Made by a program: the position numbers and the translations under genes
NCBI GenBank assembly: GCA_037367405.1
Contig: JAZKJV010002321.1
Span: 1 to 64,000 of the forward strand
Reading direction: 5' to 3'
DNA from: Ottelia alismoides
Taxonomy: Eukaryota; Streptophyta; Magnoliopsida; Alismatales; Hydrocharitaceae
Length of the DNA: 64,000 nucleotides
Notes under the pieces: generated by a model
Seen by the model: the letters and a program-made list of their open reading frames with translations, nothing else
Database searches by the model: none
Told to the model about the DNA's origin: nothing
Part shown: positions 44,326 to 55,563 of the stretch, one piece after another
Numbering within the stretch: position 1 is the first letter of the stretch
Layout: every line of letters begins with the position of its first letter

Positions 44326-44696
44326 TGGTGTGTTTGGATAGCGTGTTACTCAAGGGTGGGGTAACCCGTTTTTGTGTTTTGGTATTTGGATAGAGTGTTT
44401 GGGGTTGAGAGAGTTTGTTGTGATGTGATTGCATTGAACTTTGGAAAAGTGAGTGGTTGTTGTAATTTGATTGTACTGGAATTTGAAAAAGTGAGTAGAA
44501 GTTGAGTATTTTATAATTTTTAGATGATAAGATGGTGTAGTGTATATATTGTTGAAATGGATGAAAGAGAAATGTGTTGTTTGATGTATTAAATAAAAGA
44601 ATGAGTTGACTTTGGTAGGCCCCACAAGGAGGTTAAGGATTTAAGTTTTGGAGAGCAGCCCCCAAAGAGGGGGTAACCCCCCAACCAAACATGCCC
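44326..44696. mobile_element. PIF/Harbinger-type MITE, 371 bp
   Basis: The left end TGGTGTGTTTGG and the complement of the right end GGGCATGTTTGG form short inverted repeats. The flanks carry TAA (44323-44325 and 44697-44699), the 3-bp duplication typical of Harbinger/Tourist elements. Sub-terminal GGGGTAACCC words occur at both ends. It is non-coding. Confidence 0.65.
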
Positions 44697-44886
44697 TAAG
44701 AAAATGGCAACTCCTACATGGAGTGCCTCAAACAAAGGCAGAGCCTAAAAGATCTACTCACACTCCTCCTTTCTCCTATACTTGTATAAAGATGGACAAC
44801 GAAGCTGAGAAAAGAGATGGAAAAAAGGGTCAAACAAGACATCTTCTTCTTATCTAATCATTCTCCTTTTTTATTTTTTCTTCAAT

Positions 44887-45436
44887 TGACTCCAACAATA
44901 GAATAAATGCAGGCTGGCTAAAGTGGAGAGGAGCCTCTGTTGTTCTATGTGATAAGAAAATTCCTTTAAAAATTAAAGGAAAGTTTTACAAAGCAGTCGT
45001 GAGACTGCTATGTTCTATGGATCTGAATGTTGGCCTATGAACCATAGACATGTGTAGAGAATGGTTGTAGCAGAAATGAAAATGCTAAGGTGGATGTGTG
45101 GAGACACACGTAAAGATCGGATCTGGAAAGAAGCTTGGTGTAGCTCCGATCGACGATAAGATGCGAGAAAACTGCTTAAGATGGTTTGGTCATTTGCAAA
45201 GAATGTCAGTTGATGCACCAGTTAGGAGATGCGAGTGTTGGGATGTTGAGCCGGCTAAGAGAGGGCGGGGACGGCCCAAGAAGTGTTGGAAAAAGACTAT
45301 ACGAAGGGATCTTAGTTTTTTGGATATAAGCCCGAGATTGACCCAAGACAGATATGAATGGAGGCGAAGAATCCATGTAGCCGACCCTACTTAATTGTGG
45401 GAAAAGACTTTGTTGTTGTTGTTGTGACTCCAACAA
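44887..45436 (+). mobile_element. 5'-truncated RTE LINE with 12-bp TSD
   Basis: The body at 44899-45424 encodes the RTE C-terminal region: a YKAVVR-like piece near 44985, WFGHLQRM, APVRR and a GRGRPKK motif, ending DPT. Stops interrupt the upstream half. The tail is AATTGTGGGAAAAGACTT and then TTG repeats. The flanks carry an identical TGACTCCAACAA at 44887-44898 and 45425-45436. The last ~98 codons (45098-45394) are open, so this copy is less decayed than the one at 24117-27412. Confidence 0.85.
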
Positions 45437-46458
45437 ACTCTTTTTTCTTTACTGAATTTCTCTTCTTTATTTTTAAAGCCATTAAATTTTTTGTATGCAG
45501 TTGACCCTCTTTTTTCTATAAATAGTCTTTCACTATTTATTTTTTCTCCTTTGAAAAAGTCCATGTAATTTTTTTATACATTTTTTCAGTTGTTCCTCTT
45601 TTTTATATATAGTCGCACCCCTCTCTTTTTTAAATGCCACAAAAGTACACATTATAAAAAAAATAACATGACTTAAGTGAGCCTAAGCCCTACAAGGCAT
45701 TGTGATCCATTGCTGCAGTTGTTGTGTTACAAAAGAGTTGGAGGAACCCATTTTCTCCACTCCTTCGATGTTGGGGTTCCGAAGGGGGAACCCATTACCA
45801 TCACTACCTATAGCTCGAGAGAGGAAGTATCATGTTGTGTTGATCTCATGGCTAAGCAGATGAAGCAGTGATGGATATGTTGGAAGAGGGGACATTAGTG
45901 ATGAGGAAGCATCACTTGCAAGGTGTGATGGGTTCCATTGCTTCTTCTTTGGAACCTTTGGGAGGAGATAGAATCGTGATCAATGCTAGCATGGAACATC
46001 TGAGGGAAATGTCGATGAAAGGAAGGGGGAGCGAGGAGATCTCCACACAGGCGTGGGAGAGTCGTTAGGGATTTTTTGAGGGCTTAGAGGATATCCTGAA
46101 GGGGCATTTAATGGATCTAATCATAGATGATCATGCTTGTATTTCTAGGGTTCGTGGTGGTTTTGCCGGTGGTCAGAGCTTCCATATCATGGTTGGAGAA
46201 CCTTGCCATGCCGCAAAAAAGAATTGCGCTTGCTACCTTGATCTAGTCCATTGATGATCGTCACCTTTACATGATGCAGTAACACTATATGGCATGTGGA
46301 AAAATAAAATGTGAAAGACTTTCATTGCCAATATCAAACGTCACACACAACAAGTCGATTTTTAACCCACGAACACGAAATGCGAGATAAATAAAAGAAA
46401 CTGTGACATCAACTTTGAGGAGAAATAAAATCGTGAAAACTAATCCCATGTACAACAT
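45437..46458. other. Anonymous sequence, no feature recognised
   Basis: T-rich to about 45640, then mixed composition with short plus-strand frames at 45677-46068 that lack a recognisable domain. Confidence 0.45.
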
Positions 46459-46724
46459 GCTATGGTACCACACGAAAATATTAAAAAAAGAATATGGAAT
46501 CAGAATCAAGAAGAAACCACAAATTTACGTGGAACCTAACGAGCGGGATGAAACCACAAGAGAAGTGTATCTTTTCTTATTTTTCTCAAGAGGTTTACAA
46601 GAGGTGTGGGGCTCTTTATATAGACCCACCAACAATGCAATGTCTCATCAATTGATGATACGGGATTGAGTAGTGTAATTGGATACCGAAAAATCTAATT
46701 GTCCGTCTAGATCATGTTCTAACA
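46459..46724 (-). repeat. Copia-type LTR-like repeat with a degenerate PBS
   Basis: In minus sense it begins TGTTAGAACATGATC at 46724, runs about 254 bp and is followed by TGGTACCATAGC (46470-46459), two mismatches from the tRNA-iMet PBS. It resembles 42640-43811. A paired element cannot be shown: no polypurine tract or target duplication was found. Confidence 0.45.
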
Positions 46725-47239
46725 AGATGGGTTAGGTTGTGGACCTTTCAATGGCCACGGCTTGCGGTGGTGATTTAATTGTACTCTACTTGTGATATAT
46801 AAACGTAGGGTCACCTAGATTCGAGCTTATTAAATTTAGATCTTGATTAATGAACTATAGCTAAAGATTTTGGATGCTAATATCGGAGGTTCATTTAGAG
46901 AAATTTGTTCTTGTGCTCTAGGCTAGACAATGTCAGATCTTCTCGAAGTTGATGCAATCCTTCCAGCTCTCCATTGTTAAAGGTATGCCCAAAAAATGAT
47001 CAAATCACTCTATTGTTGTGGGGAGTCAGGGGAGGATGTGTGTTTGTCTTTGTACTTTAAATTCAAGATGTCCTAGCTTTTAGAGTCGGCTTCAAAGAGT
47101 AGTCGGTTTCCCATCAAAAATAGGAGTGGTTGGTTATGTGGTGTGAGTCGTGTTGCATCAGTGTTGGGGAGAATTCCATCACGCATTGCCTTTCTAGAAA
47201 GTTTGTTCAGCTCATGAGTAACTTGAAGGTATTCTGTGG
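46725..47239. other. Anonymous sequence, no feature recognised
   Basis: No domain or repeat was recognised. It lies directly upstream of the L1 remnant and may be a decayed part of it. Confidence 0.35.
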
Positions 47240-47458
47240 GTAACTTGGACGACAATGTCACCAAAGGCAGCAAGAGCACAAGTGGAGGTTGATAGACTTT
47301 ATCAGGTGTGGCCACAAGACTTCTTCGTATGGATGAGATTGAGCTTAGGTCAAAGCAACATAAAAGTCACCTGGATTAAGGAGATGCTAACACGATGCTT
47401 TGTCACTTTGTGGCTAAGTGGGGGAGGAATCACATTGGTGATGTGGCAACTGACGAGT
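47240..47458 (+). pseudogene. L1-type LINE ORF2 remnant, part 1 (endonuclease-RT linker)
   Basis: One frame gives DEIELRSKQHK, a stop, then GDANTMLCHFVAKWGRNHIG, the region between endonuclease and RT in plant L1 elements (usual form: WL-EGDANTRFFH). It continues on the far side of the solo LTR at 50333. It is heavily decayed. Confidence 0.6.
47454..47458. repeat. TSD of solo LTR (left)
   Basis: CGAGT, identical to 50328-50332. Confidence 0.75.
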
Positions 47459-50327
47459 TGATGAATCTCATATTCATCAACATTATTTTGACTATTTAAC
47501 CAACTATCTTGACCTATTCTAATAATTTAAAAATTAAATAAATATAATTAACATTATATACCTTCTAAATCATTAAGGCTAATTATGATAAATAAAGTCT
47601 TTATTTAATATATTTACGTGTGTATTATTCCATTTATTTTTGTGTTTCTCATATATTCAAAACCCCCATAAAATTAGTGTAATATTGTAAATAATATATT
47701 GTATAATAATTCCTATTAAAAATACAAAAAATGAAACAAGCAGAATTGGTATTTTTATATTCATAAAAATACATACAAAAATAATAGTATGTATCAATGA
47801 TGTATTTTGATTTTGGTTAGTATATGAAAGTTGTAAATCTTTAAAAATACACAGCTTTCGTATAGAACACCTTTTCTTTGACTTCAATTTATTTTATTTC
47901 CATTTTACATCATTTTTCTTATTTTTTTCTGATTGGTCCACATGGCCTTTTCTTGTTGAGCCACGTAACGTAGCTCGACCCCTCATTAAGCCCCACCTAT
48001 TTTCTCCACCGTCTGATCTCTTGATCAGACAGTCCACAGCACATCAGGACCGCTCCTCTCCGGAATGTCTGATCATTTGATGAGACGCTCCTAGTTCACT
48101 CTATTGCGTCCCATCTGGACCATTGGATCGCATGATCTAACAGCCACCCTTCATCTTCAACCCACAACAGTTGTTCCTCCAGGCAACATCATTCTTCAAC
48201 GGAGGAACTCCTTTTAACCGTTGCCAGTCTACGTCTCCCCTTCTCCTCTCTTTGATGCCATTCGCAAGCATGATCATCCATCTTCCACGCCAACCACCAA
48301 GCCCTGTCCGTCCAAGTCAATGCACCAACTTCCAGGTGGTTGAAATCACCTCCGCTAACCACCTGCAGTTTCAAAAAAGCACCACGGAGGGCCTCATTTC
48401 ATCTTATCCACTCTTGTACGAGCATCCCTCTGAGCCTAATCCTCCCACCGGTGACAGAGGGAGTTAAGAGAAATAGAGATAAGACCGAGGACAGACCTCC
48501 GGCAAGATCCATGGACATAGGTCGTGTCGCAGCCATCCTCCAGGAGTTGCTTGAGCTTTGCACCCCAGCCGAGTGCATCGAGCGAAGACTTGAAGCTTCA
48601 AGCACATGCCCTCCATTCCGCCTCCGAGTTCCTTCTTCGATCTCCAGGTGATACCTATGTTACCCCCTTGTCATCTTCTCCGATTTAATTCAACATGTAC
48701 ATACATCCCCACACTCAGTTAGTCAGCCCTACACTTTCACTGAACATCCACCATCTTCGCGCATGATCCCAATCACACCCTCCTCTTCTCCAATTTCCCC
48801 TCTGACGTGATCCATTTCTTCTTCCTGCAAGGAAGAAGAACCCATCTAGGGCGCCATCTTCTCTACATCTGACAGCCCTCCGTTCACCACAAAACCAACT
48901 CCAAACTCTTATTCGTTTCGATTATATAGTGTTAATACTGCATGTACTTCATTGGCCGGAGCTTTGGGCCCATCTCCAGTCTCCGGTTTTCCCTCCAACG
49001 AAGCTTCATTGTTCCACCATTCCAAGCATCGCAGTAGCCACACCAACCTTCCATTGCGTTCGCAAAATCTTCGCACAGCTTCTTCGATCTTCATTGAGCC
49101 TTGAAGAAGACGGAGGAGCTCTCTAGAAGTCGCCAGAGCCCCATTGTTGCACCACCGCACAAGGAGTAGACCACAAAGGAGTACATGTGTCGTTGATCTC
49201 TTTGATCAAACAGTCAAGATCAACCCCGACCCTCATCATCGAGCCTCCAGCCTCGGTGGGATTGGACTGAGCCCCAGAGCAGTAGCAAAGCCCACGTGGC
49301 TCAAACCTAGGTCGCCACCTGAGCCTCGCGTCGAAGCAGAGGTATCACACCCCTCACGTGCCCGCCAGGAGATTTTGTAGTTACGCCCCATCGAGTTCTC
49401 TAAATTCCATATATAACCCGATGAAACTGGTCAATTGCAAATAAGCCCCTACAACTCTCTCTTATTGCTTTGTAATCTATTTTGGACTCATTTGTGATGA
49501 TTAATGATTTATGTATTTTAAACTAAGTTTTATTTGAAAAAAAATCCATAGATTCATTATTTAATATCTTAAGCATCTGATATCTGAAATTAACAAATTG
49601 ATCTTGTTGGAACCCTCTTTTTATGCTCTACATGATTATGATGTGTATATTATGAATAAATGTGTAATTGATCATCTATTTACAAAACAAAAGTCCTTGC
49701 TTCTTTTGTGCCAAATAATTTACCTTAAATTCATTTTAAGTCTTAAAATGGATAGTTTATCTTAAGTAAATTAATCCATGTCATATTACTTCATGTTCAA
49801 GTGAGTTTAGATTATTTCAAATCAAATGTAGCCTTGATTAAATAGGAAGAGTCTCATTTATGCTTAACGACTTAGATGCTTCAATATTGACTTGATTAAA
49901 CTTTGTAGAAAGCATCTAATTATTTGCACTATGACATAATTAATTTAATAGATCAAATTGTGTATTAAAATAGATCTCATGCTTAGGATTTAATTCAGGA
50001 GCATTCATTATTGTTGTGTGTATTGTTTTCATTCTATCTACTCCATTTTGTAGCATCTAATTAATTGAATATAAAAAGACCAAAAACAACATGCATTGTC
50101 TTCATTAACCTGAATCATATTAGAATTCTTAACATAGGTATTTGGACCTTAGTTAAATAACCCAATTAGCTCGTGTCCTTGTGTTCTAACCTGGACTTAT
50201 CCATGTATAAATTAAGCCACAATCTCCTCACCGAGAAATTTTAAATGTGGTTATGGTTGAAACTTGAAACGTTGAGCGCTCATGCTACAATATGACATAA
50301 ATAAATAGCGATATTAGATATTCATCA
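47459..50327 (+). mobile_element. Solo LTR, Athila-like but diverged, 2869 bp
   Basis: It starts TGATGAATCTCATATTCATCA and ends ATTCATCA, with a perfect 5-bp duplication CGAGT outside both ends. The start resembles the window's Athila LTRs (TGATGAATACTCATTCATCA). The internal plan is the same: an AT-rich start, a GC-rich centre from about 47985 with CCACCGTCTGATC-like phrases, a GCAAATAAGCCCCTAC transition near 49435, and an AT-rich end. No internal region or second LTR is present, so it probably arose by LTR-LTR recombination. Frames at 48171-49380 are treated as non-coding. Confidence 0.72.
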
Positions 50328-50332
50328 CGAGT
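50328..50332. repeat. TSD of solo LTR (right)
   Basis: CGAGT, identical to 47454-47458. Confidence 0.75.
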
Positions 50333-51530
50333 CCCTGATCCATGGTAAATGATCCGGTGGACAAAGCTATTGTTGGGCATTTTGAGAGGTTTGACCAACG
50401 GGACTTTGACCTTTGCTGGAGATGGCTAAGGTTGGGGGCCAGCAAGATCCATTCAGCAAAAGCACAGGGCAAGGGCTTAACTCAGGATTTCTCAGAACAA
50501 GAGATGTTGCATGTGATTAATAATTTGAACGAGATAATGGTTCTTCAAGATATAACGACTTTATTATACTCTTCAAGGAGTTATGGGAAGTGGTATGGCA
50601 AGATGTGATAGACATTGCTCTATCCTAGGAAATTTAAATAAAGAGGTTGAATCAGGCTTAGGACTTTCTTCTGCCTAAGAAAGTTGTGGCTCTGTGAGTT
50701 CAGAACTCACAGCCAATTATGTTATGCAATGTGGTATATTGATTATAGCAAAGGTTCTGGCTAGCATGTTTAGAAGGGTTTTGGCATCAATTGTCAATCC
50801 ATTGCAAGGAACGTTTGTTATAGGTAGAATGATGGTTACGATGGTTCTCAGAAATTATTTTAGCTTGGAAGTAGGGGGAGGTTGATGGGATATTGTGGAA
50901 GGTGGAATTTTTGAAGACCGGTGACTATATAGATTGGAGATATCTTTGGTAGTCATTGCACAATAGTGGCTTTCTCAAGGTCAGGATTACATGGATAAAG
51001 AGGTGTATCACCCATTCATCATTCTCGACGTTGATTAATGGACAGCTAATGGGCATTTTTTCCAGTCGCGACAGGGTGTCTAGTAGGGATGTCTTCTGAT
51101 ATCGTTGTTATTTATCATCGCAACAAATGCACTTGTTATTGCTGCCAAGATAGCCGTTAAGGGTTGTTGTTTCAAGGGGTTCTACAAATCATGGGATGTC
51201 TATCTTGATTTTGCAGTATGTGGATGCCACTCTTTCCCTCGTAGAGGTGGGAACCTATAAGGCTATAAGATTGTCGACTTCAATCGAAATCTTTCTGAGG
51301 GTTCTCATGCATATAGATCAACAAATTGAAGTAGTCATTTTTTCCTTTCAGTTTAAGTGAGGTTGTGGATGTTATGTGAGTAGAGATGTTGGGCAGACTC
51401 TATTCCCTTCTTTCCATGATGACAGAAGAATACGGGGTGAGGATTGGTTCAATATGTTTGAGATTGGAGCGCAAATTGGTTTGTTGAAAGGCTAGGTGAT
51501 TGTTCACGAGGGAGGGCCGTCTAGTTATGC
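50333..51530 (+). pseudogene. L1-type LINE ORF2 remnant, part 2 (reverse transcriptase)
   Basis: RT traces occur in successive frames: FSEQEM near 50490, then IIAKVLASMFRRVLASIVNPLQGTF-like text at 50740-50820, which is the strongly conserved plant L1 motif. LINGQLMGIFSS follows near 51040, and YVDATLS lies at about 51220, where the catalytic FADD would be (the Phe-Ala is changed). A SRDV... DPLSP-type region is shifted. Many stops are present. Together with 47240-47458 it forms one old L1 cut by the solo LTR. Confidence 0.75.
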
Positions 51531-51554
51531 CCATATCAATATTATCTGTGTTAC

Positions 51555-51720
51555 ATAGATCATGGTTACAATATTTGACCGAATGGACTGAATATTCGGA
51601 TCGAATATACAGTACGGGGGGTGGTCAAATAGTTATTTATATTCGATCAATATTCGCCCAAATCAAATAGTCGCTCCGAATATTCGAGTATTCGGTTGAC
51701 TACTCGGCTGACAAATAACC
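51555..51720. repeat. ATTCG-rich inverted-repeat segment
   Basis: Repeated GAATATTCG / CGAATATTC words in both orientations (for example GAATATTCGGATCGAATATA) resemble sub-terminal repeats of a DNA transposon. It could be the left end of the hAT element whose transposase piece lies at 52841, but no matching right end was found. Confidence 0.35.
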
Positions 51721-52840
51721 CAATAAAATAAATATTTTCGATCAGATCCAAGTAAGGATCCGACCCATTTATATTTTACAAACCTCATTGACGATCGAAA
51801 AGAACAAAACCTCCCTCTTTTCATTCGCACACGAGAGCCCTAGGGTGAGCTGCCACCCATCGTCGATCCCAAAACCCTAGCTAGGATCGACTTCGTCGCC
51901 CTAAGGCACTACTACTGTGCGACGAGGAGTTGCTATGAGGCTAAGTGTTGTTTCACATCAAGGTGCTGCTGCAGGGCAAGGCACTCGGCCGTCCACTTCT
52001 CCATCTTCTTCATCCACTCGTTAGGTCAAAATTTACTCTGTCAATTTTTTCCTTTCTTAATTGTTTTATAGTTGATTAGTGTTTCTATGTAAGTATCGGC
52101 CATTCCATTCACGGTACACTCTCTTTCTTTCTATTCATAATCATGTGGTCCATATAATGAATTATGATGATGATTTCCACACCCTTGTTTTTCCAATACG
52201 AAGGATGTTACTTTTTGAAAATCTTTGAATACAAATCGATACGTGTAATAATAATTTCTTGAAAATGAATACATTCCGATTCATTTAAGTTAGAAAAGTG
52301 AAAAAAAATATTTAAAGATCCCAATCCATTGCCTATAATTCCGTACTAAATGTTAAATGATCCAAATCCATTTGATTTCTAGATCAGTTAATGTTGACTA
52401 AGAAAAAAATATCTTAGAATCTGGTTTTGAAAAAGCAGAATCCTTTCTAAAATTTGAGTTCGCTTAACTTAACGAATGCAAATTTCTATGTAAATATTAG
52501 ATATTGATTATTCCATTCACAGTGCAACAAAACTGGAATCAACATTTTCTTATGCATTTTATTTTCAGTTAAATCCTAATTAGTTCATCTTATTTATTTC
52601 TGTACTTGTTAGGTGCTACGCTTGATTTTCCTGCTTATTATTCATTTATGCTAGAATTTCATGGTTAAGATGCCTTGTTACTGGATATAATAAATAGAAT
52701 TGTGAGCGGGGCTTGTTCATGTTTATTATTCAATTCAGTATAGTTTGTGATTTGTGGTTTTCTCTCTCAATTGATTGTGATTGTGGCTTGTAGAGACGGC
52801 TACACCATGTGATAGTGCGGCAACATTTTAGACATCACTG
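51721..52840. other. Leader-like and AT-rich sequence upstream of the hAT fragment
   Basis: 51830-52020 is GC-richer and contains ACGAGAGCCCTAGGG, like the 5' untranslated region of a plant gene or autonomous hAT element. The rest is AT-rich with no domain. Confidence 0.3.
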
Positions 52841-53012
52841 AGGTCAGATGATCCAGCATGGCAATTCGGGCATTTCCTGAAGTTGGTGAATGCAAATTAC
52901 CATAGTATGTAGAATCTGCACGAAGGTGTTGAATGGTGAAATCTCCATATTTGAGCAATGCCTTGCACATCGGAGAGGAAATATTATCTCGCGTCCACAA
53001 GTTGATGAAGAG

Positions 53013-53020
53013 GTGAAAAG
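53013..53020. repeat. TSD of hAT MITE (left)
   Basis: GTGAAAAG, identical to 53212-53219. Confidence 0.85.
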
Positions 53021-53211
53021 CAAGGTAAGAAATGTCGATACAATATTTCGATGATATATCGCCGATATATCGCCTATATCAATACGCTTTTGTGAAGGAA
53101 GAACTGGAAAACAAGTATATATTGCCATATCGATATTGATATCGGTCCCATGTCGATACCCCCGATATATCGGCGATATATCGTCGATATATCACAATAT
53201 TCCGTACCCTG
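53021..53211. mobile_element. hAT MITE, 191 bp, with CGATATATCG arms
   Basis: It begins CAAGGTA and ends TACCCTG, with perfect 8-bp duplications GTGAAAAG on both sides. The sub-terminal region of each end carries the inverted block GATATATCGCCGATATATCG-like, plus CAATATT near both ends. It is non-coding. The 8-bp duplication and CARGGTA ends fit the hAT superfamily. Confidence 0.88.
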
Positions 53212-53219
53212 GTGAAAAG
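53212..53219. repeat. TSD of hAT MITE (right)
   Basis: GTGAAAAG, identical to 53013-53020. Confidence 0.85.
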
Positions 53220-54041
53220 TGGAAGTAGAGCTTCTGATTCTAGCTCAAGTGCAATGCCAATACTCGCAGAAGAGGTGGTTTAATGCTGAAGAAATAGAGA
53301 AGATGATGACCATGAAGATGGAGGATGTTCCTTTGGACAATGAGGATGATGATTAGTGGCTCTTATAATTTTATTTTGCATGCTTTCATTATTTTATGAT
53401 GTAGCATGTTTTTGTCTTTGGCTTTTTTGGTTTGAAGTTTGAACATTCTGATATGTTTTATGTTGTGAAAATTTGTTTCATAAATTTCTTTTCCTTTTCG
53501 TTACTTGCTCCTTCTTTGTAATTATATTTTGGTGATTCCTGGTTCTACACATATTTTAATCATCATTTTATCTCGTAAAATTATAACTTAATATCCCTTG
53601 TATTAAAATCTAAAGTTTAATCATAGATAGAACAATTATATCTATGTAAACGTATAAGTATATATTTATTAAAAATAAAATATATAATTAAAATAATTAA
53701 AATTTTATCTGGAAAATTCCGGATACCGCTTATTCTCTATTCAGTGACCTTACCAACTGAAGACCAAATACCAACTTCTGCAACATTGATTGTCAATCAT
53801 ATTCATCTAAGCTTGAAGAGTTTAAGGGTTTTTTGGACCACCTTTGACGGGAGAAAAAAGGATGGACGGTGAAACTCTACTAAAGTGACAAGCATCCATG
53901 GTCATAGTTTCTTACATGTTCTTTGGGAGAATCAAGAGGGTAGAATAAGGTGGGAAAAGGAATAAGGAATTTTCTATTCCCTATTCTTGTTTCTTTATGA
54001 GATTTTATTTTGGTGGGTAAAGGTGGAATAAGTACAAGTTA

Positions 54042-54049
54042 ATCACATT
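54042..54049. repeat. TSD of hAT element (left)
   Basis: ATCACATT, identical to 56633-56640. Confidence 0.88.
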
Positions 54050-54633
54050 TAGGGATGCACATAAAATCAGATAAAATCTGTAATCTGATCCAATCCGATG
54101 TTATGGGATTGGATTTATCTTTCTAATGGGTTGAATTGGGCTTTTGAAATTTTGTTAAATTACGGATTGGATTGAACCACTACCAAAATCTGATCCAATA
54201 TGTTAATATACATACACACCATTAACATTTACAGCTTTCTTTTTCTACTTTACGAGTTCTGCACACAACCTCCTTAGTCAAGTGGCATTTTAATTTTTAT
54301 TTAAAATGTAATTAGGAATAAAAGGAAAGATGAATCTAAGATTAAGATATAATAAAATTCAACTTGTTTTTTTTCTTACAAGACAACCTCACAAGTTGAT
54401 GATGCAAGCGTTGGGACCTTACTCTCCTTCACAAATGGAGATTACTTCATCTTATATCAATTATCTAGCCTTCAACCCTAACTCCATGGGGACACACTCA
54501 CTGGCATTGTTTGCTCTCCGAGACATGGGATACACCCTTTTTTCCTAGCCACAAAATGCAAAGCATACACCGGATGTTGACATCATTGCATCCTAGGGTA
54601 AGTTCTCCAATTATGTGTTACCTTTCGATTACA

Positions 54634-54642
54634 TTCTTTTTA
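54634..54642. repeat. TSD of Pack-MULE (left)
   Basis: TTCTTTTTA, identical to 56034-56042. Confidence 0.85.
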
Positions 54643-54997
54643 GGGATTTTTACCCAGCAAACCCTATAATCTTTGTCAATTACCTCCACGACCTTTGAAA
54701 CATCCTAATTCCTTCCTCGACCCTGTAAACTTGCTCCGTTTTGCCCCACGAACCTTACCATTAAATTGACACATCTAGAGTTAATTTCCTTGGGTTAAAA
54801 ATGAGTTAATCTAACCAATCCGCGATCGTACGGCTAGAATTAATCAAGAGAAGAAAAAAAATCCTCCCTCCTTTCACCTCTAACAACTTCCCCCCAACTG
54901 CACCGCCTCTTCCATCTCTCATTAGCCTGGCTGGAGAAGGTGTACGCGAGGGCAAACATGAGGCTAGAGGTTGGGGAGATGGAGGGGAGGGCAAACA

Positions 54998-55563
54998 TTA
55001 GGGATGTCGTGCGCGTACGTGAACGTCGCCAGGCAGCTTTGCTTAAAGAATGTCGAGTACCTGCAAATCATCATCACGGAGTTGAGAGATTAATTACCAA
55101 GTATGAATTATGCTTCCAACATTCCAGAAAAGTGAAAGTTTTCGAACCTAGACGTCTTGCAAGTCTGCGGGATGTTGTAGGCATTCCTGCAGCACAACTC
55201 GTCGATGCCGAAGGCCTCGCAGCCGCTCTTGCAGCCTGCTACCACCCATGCCCTGCTCACCCTCAACTGGAGCTCCACAGGGCACGTGCCTAGAAGGTTC
55301 TCCCGGCAACCGACCATGGGGCAAATGCCCTTCCCCTCGTGCGGGGTCACCGTCATGGGCACGTTGAAGCCATCAACAAGGCTGACGCTGTAGGAGGTCA
55401 GGTCCTTCACGCCGCCATGGTGGAGGGTGATCTGGGCGAGAGTGGCCGGAGTGGCGCCGCCAACGTCGTTGCACTCGATGCGGCTGCCGCAATCGCCGAT
55501 GGTATAGAAGAACCGGCCGCGGTAGCCGGTGGAGCAAGCGGTGCAGGCCCAGAAGCGGCCGAC
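54998..55563 (-). pseudogene. Captured thaumatin-like protein (PR-5) gene fragment
   Basis: The minus-strand frame from 55563 gives GRFWACTAC, a GDCGSRIECND motif, SVSLVDGFNVPMTVTP, CPMVGC, GCKSGCEAFG and DELCCRN. These are the middle and late blocks of the thaumatin fold, with the Arg and Glu of the acidic cleft and many disulphide Cys. At 55148/55147 the exon meets GT, and at 55062-55061 AG precedes RYSTFFKQSC. An 87-nt intron (55147-55061) therefore fits and joins an AG|G Arg codon. Exon 2 gives FFKQSCLATFTYA and ends near 54998, so the C-terminus is missing. The signal peptide and first ~60 residues are absent, and TAG precedes the fragment. It is a captured piece and probably not translated. 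Confidence 0.85.
55061..55147 (-). other. Intron retained in the captured thaumatin-like fragment
   Basis: In sense it begins GTTCGAAAAC and ends GATTTGCAG. Splicing here restores the reading frame from CKTS to RYSTFFK. Its presence shows capture from genomic DNA and not from a spliced transcript. Confidence 0.75.

Larger units (their letters stand above)
52841..53345 (+). pseudogene. hAT transposase N-terminal (BED zinc finger) fragment, split by a MITE
   Basis: Frame traces give SDDPAWQFGHF, then in a shifted frame CRICTKVLNGEISIFEQCLAH, RRGN and VDEEVKS. This is the BED-finger region (C-x2-C ... H) at the N-terminus of DUF659-type hAT transposases. After the MITE (53021-53211) the text resumes as VKSGSRASDSSSS, as expected once the 8-bp duplication is removed. 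The final His pair is not clearly preserved. An acidic tail runs to about 53345. It is a fragment with frameshifts and not functional. Confidence 0.65.

Noticed and set aside
42640..46724. A complete copia-type element between the two LTR-like repeats
   Set aside because: No polypurine tract, coding region or matching target duplication was found. The two repeats may be independent fragments.
48171..49380. Frames of 60-100 codons as a possible host gene
   Set aside because: They lie inside a TSD-flanked solo LTR and show no domain.
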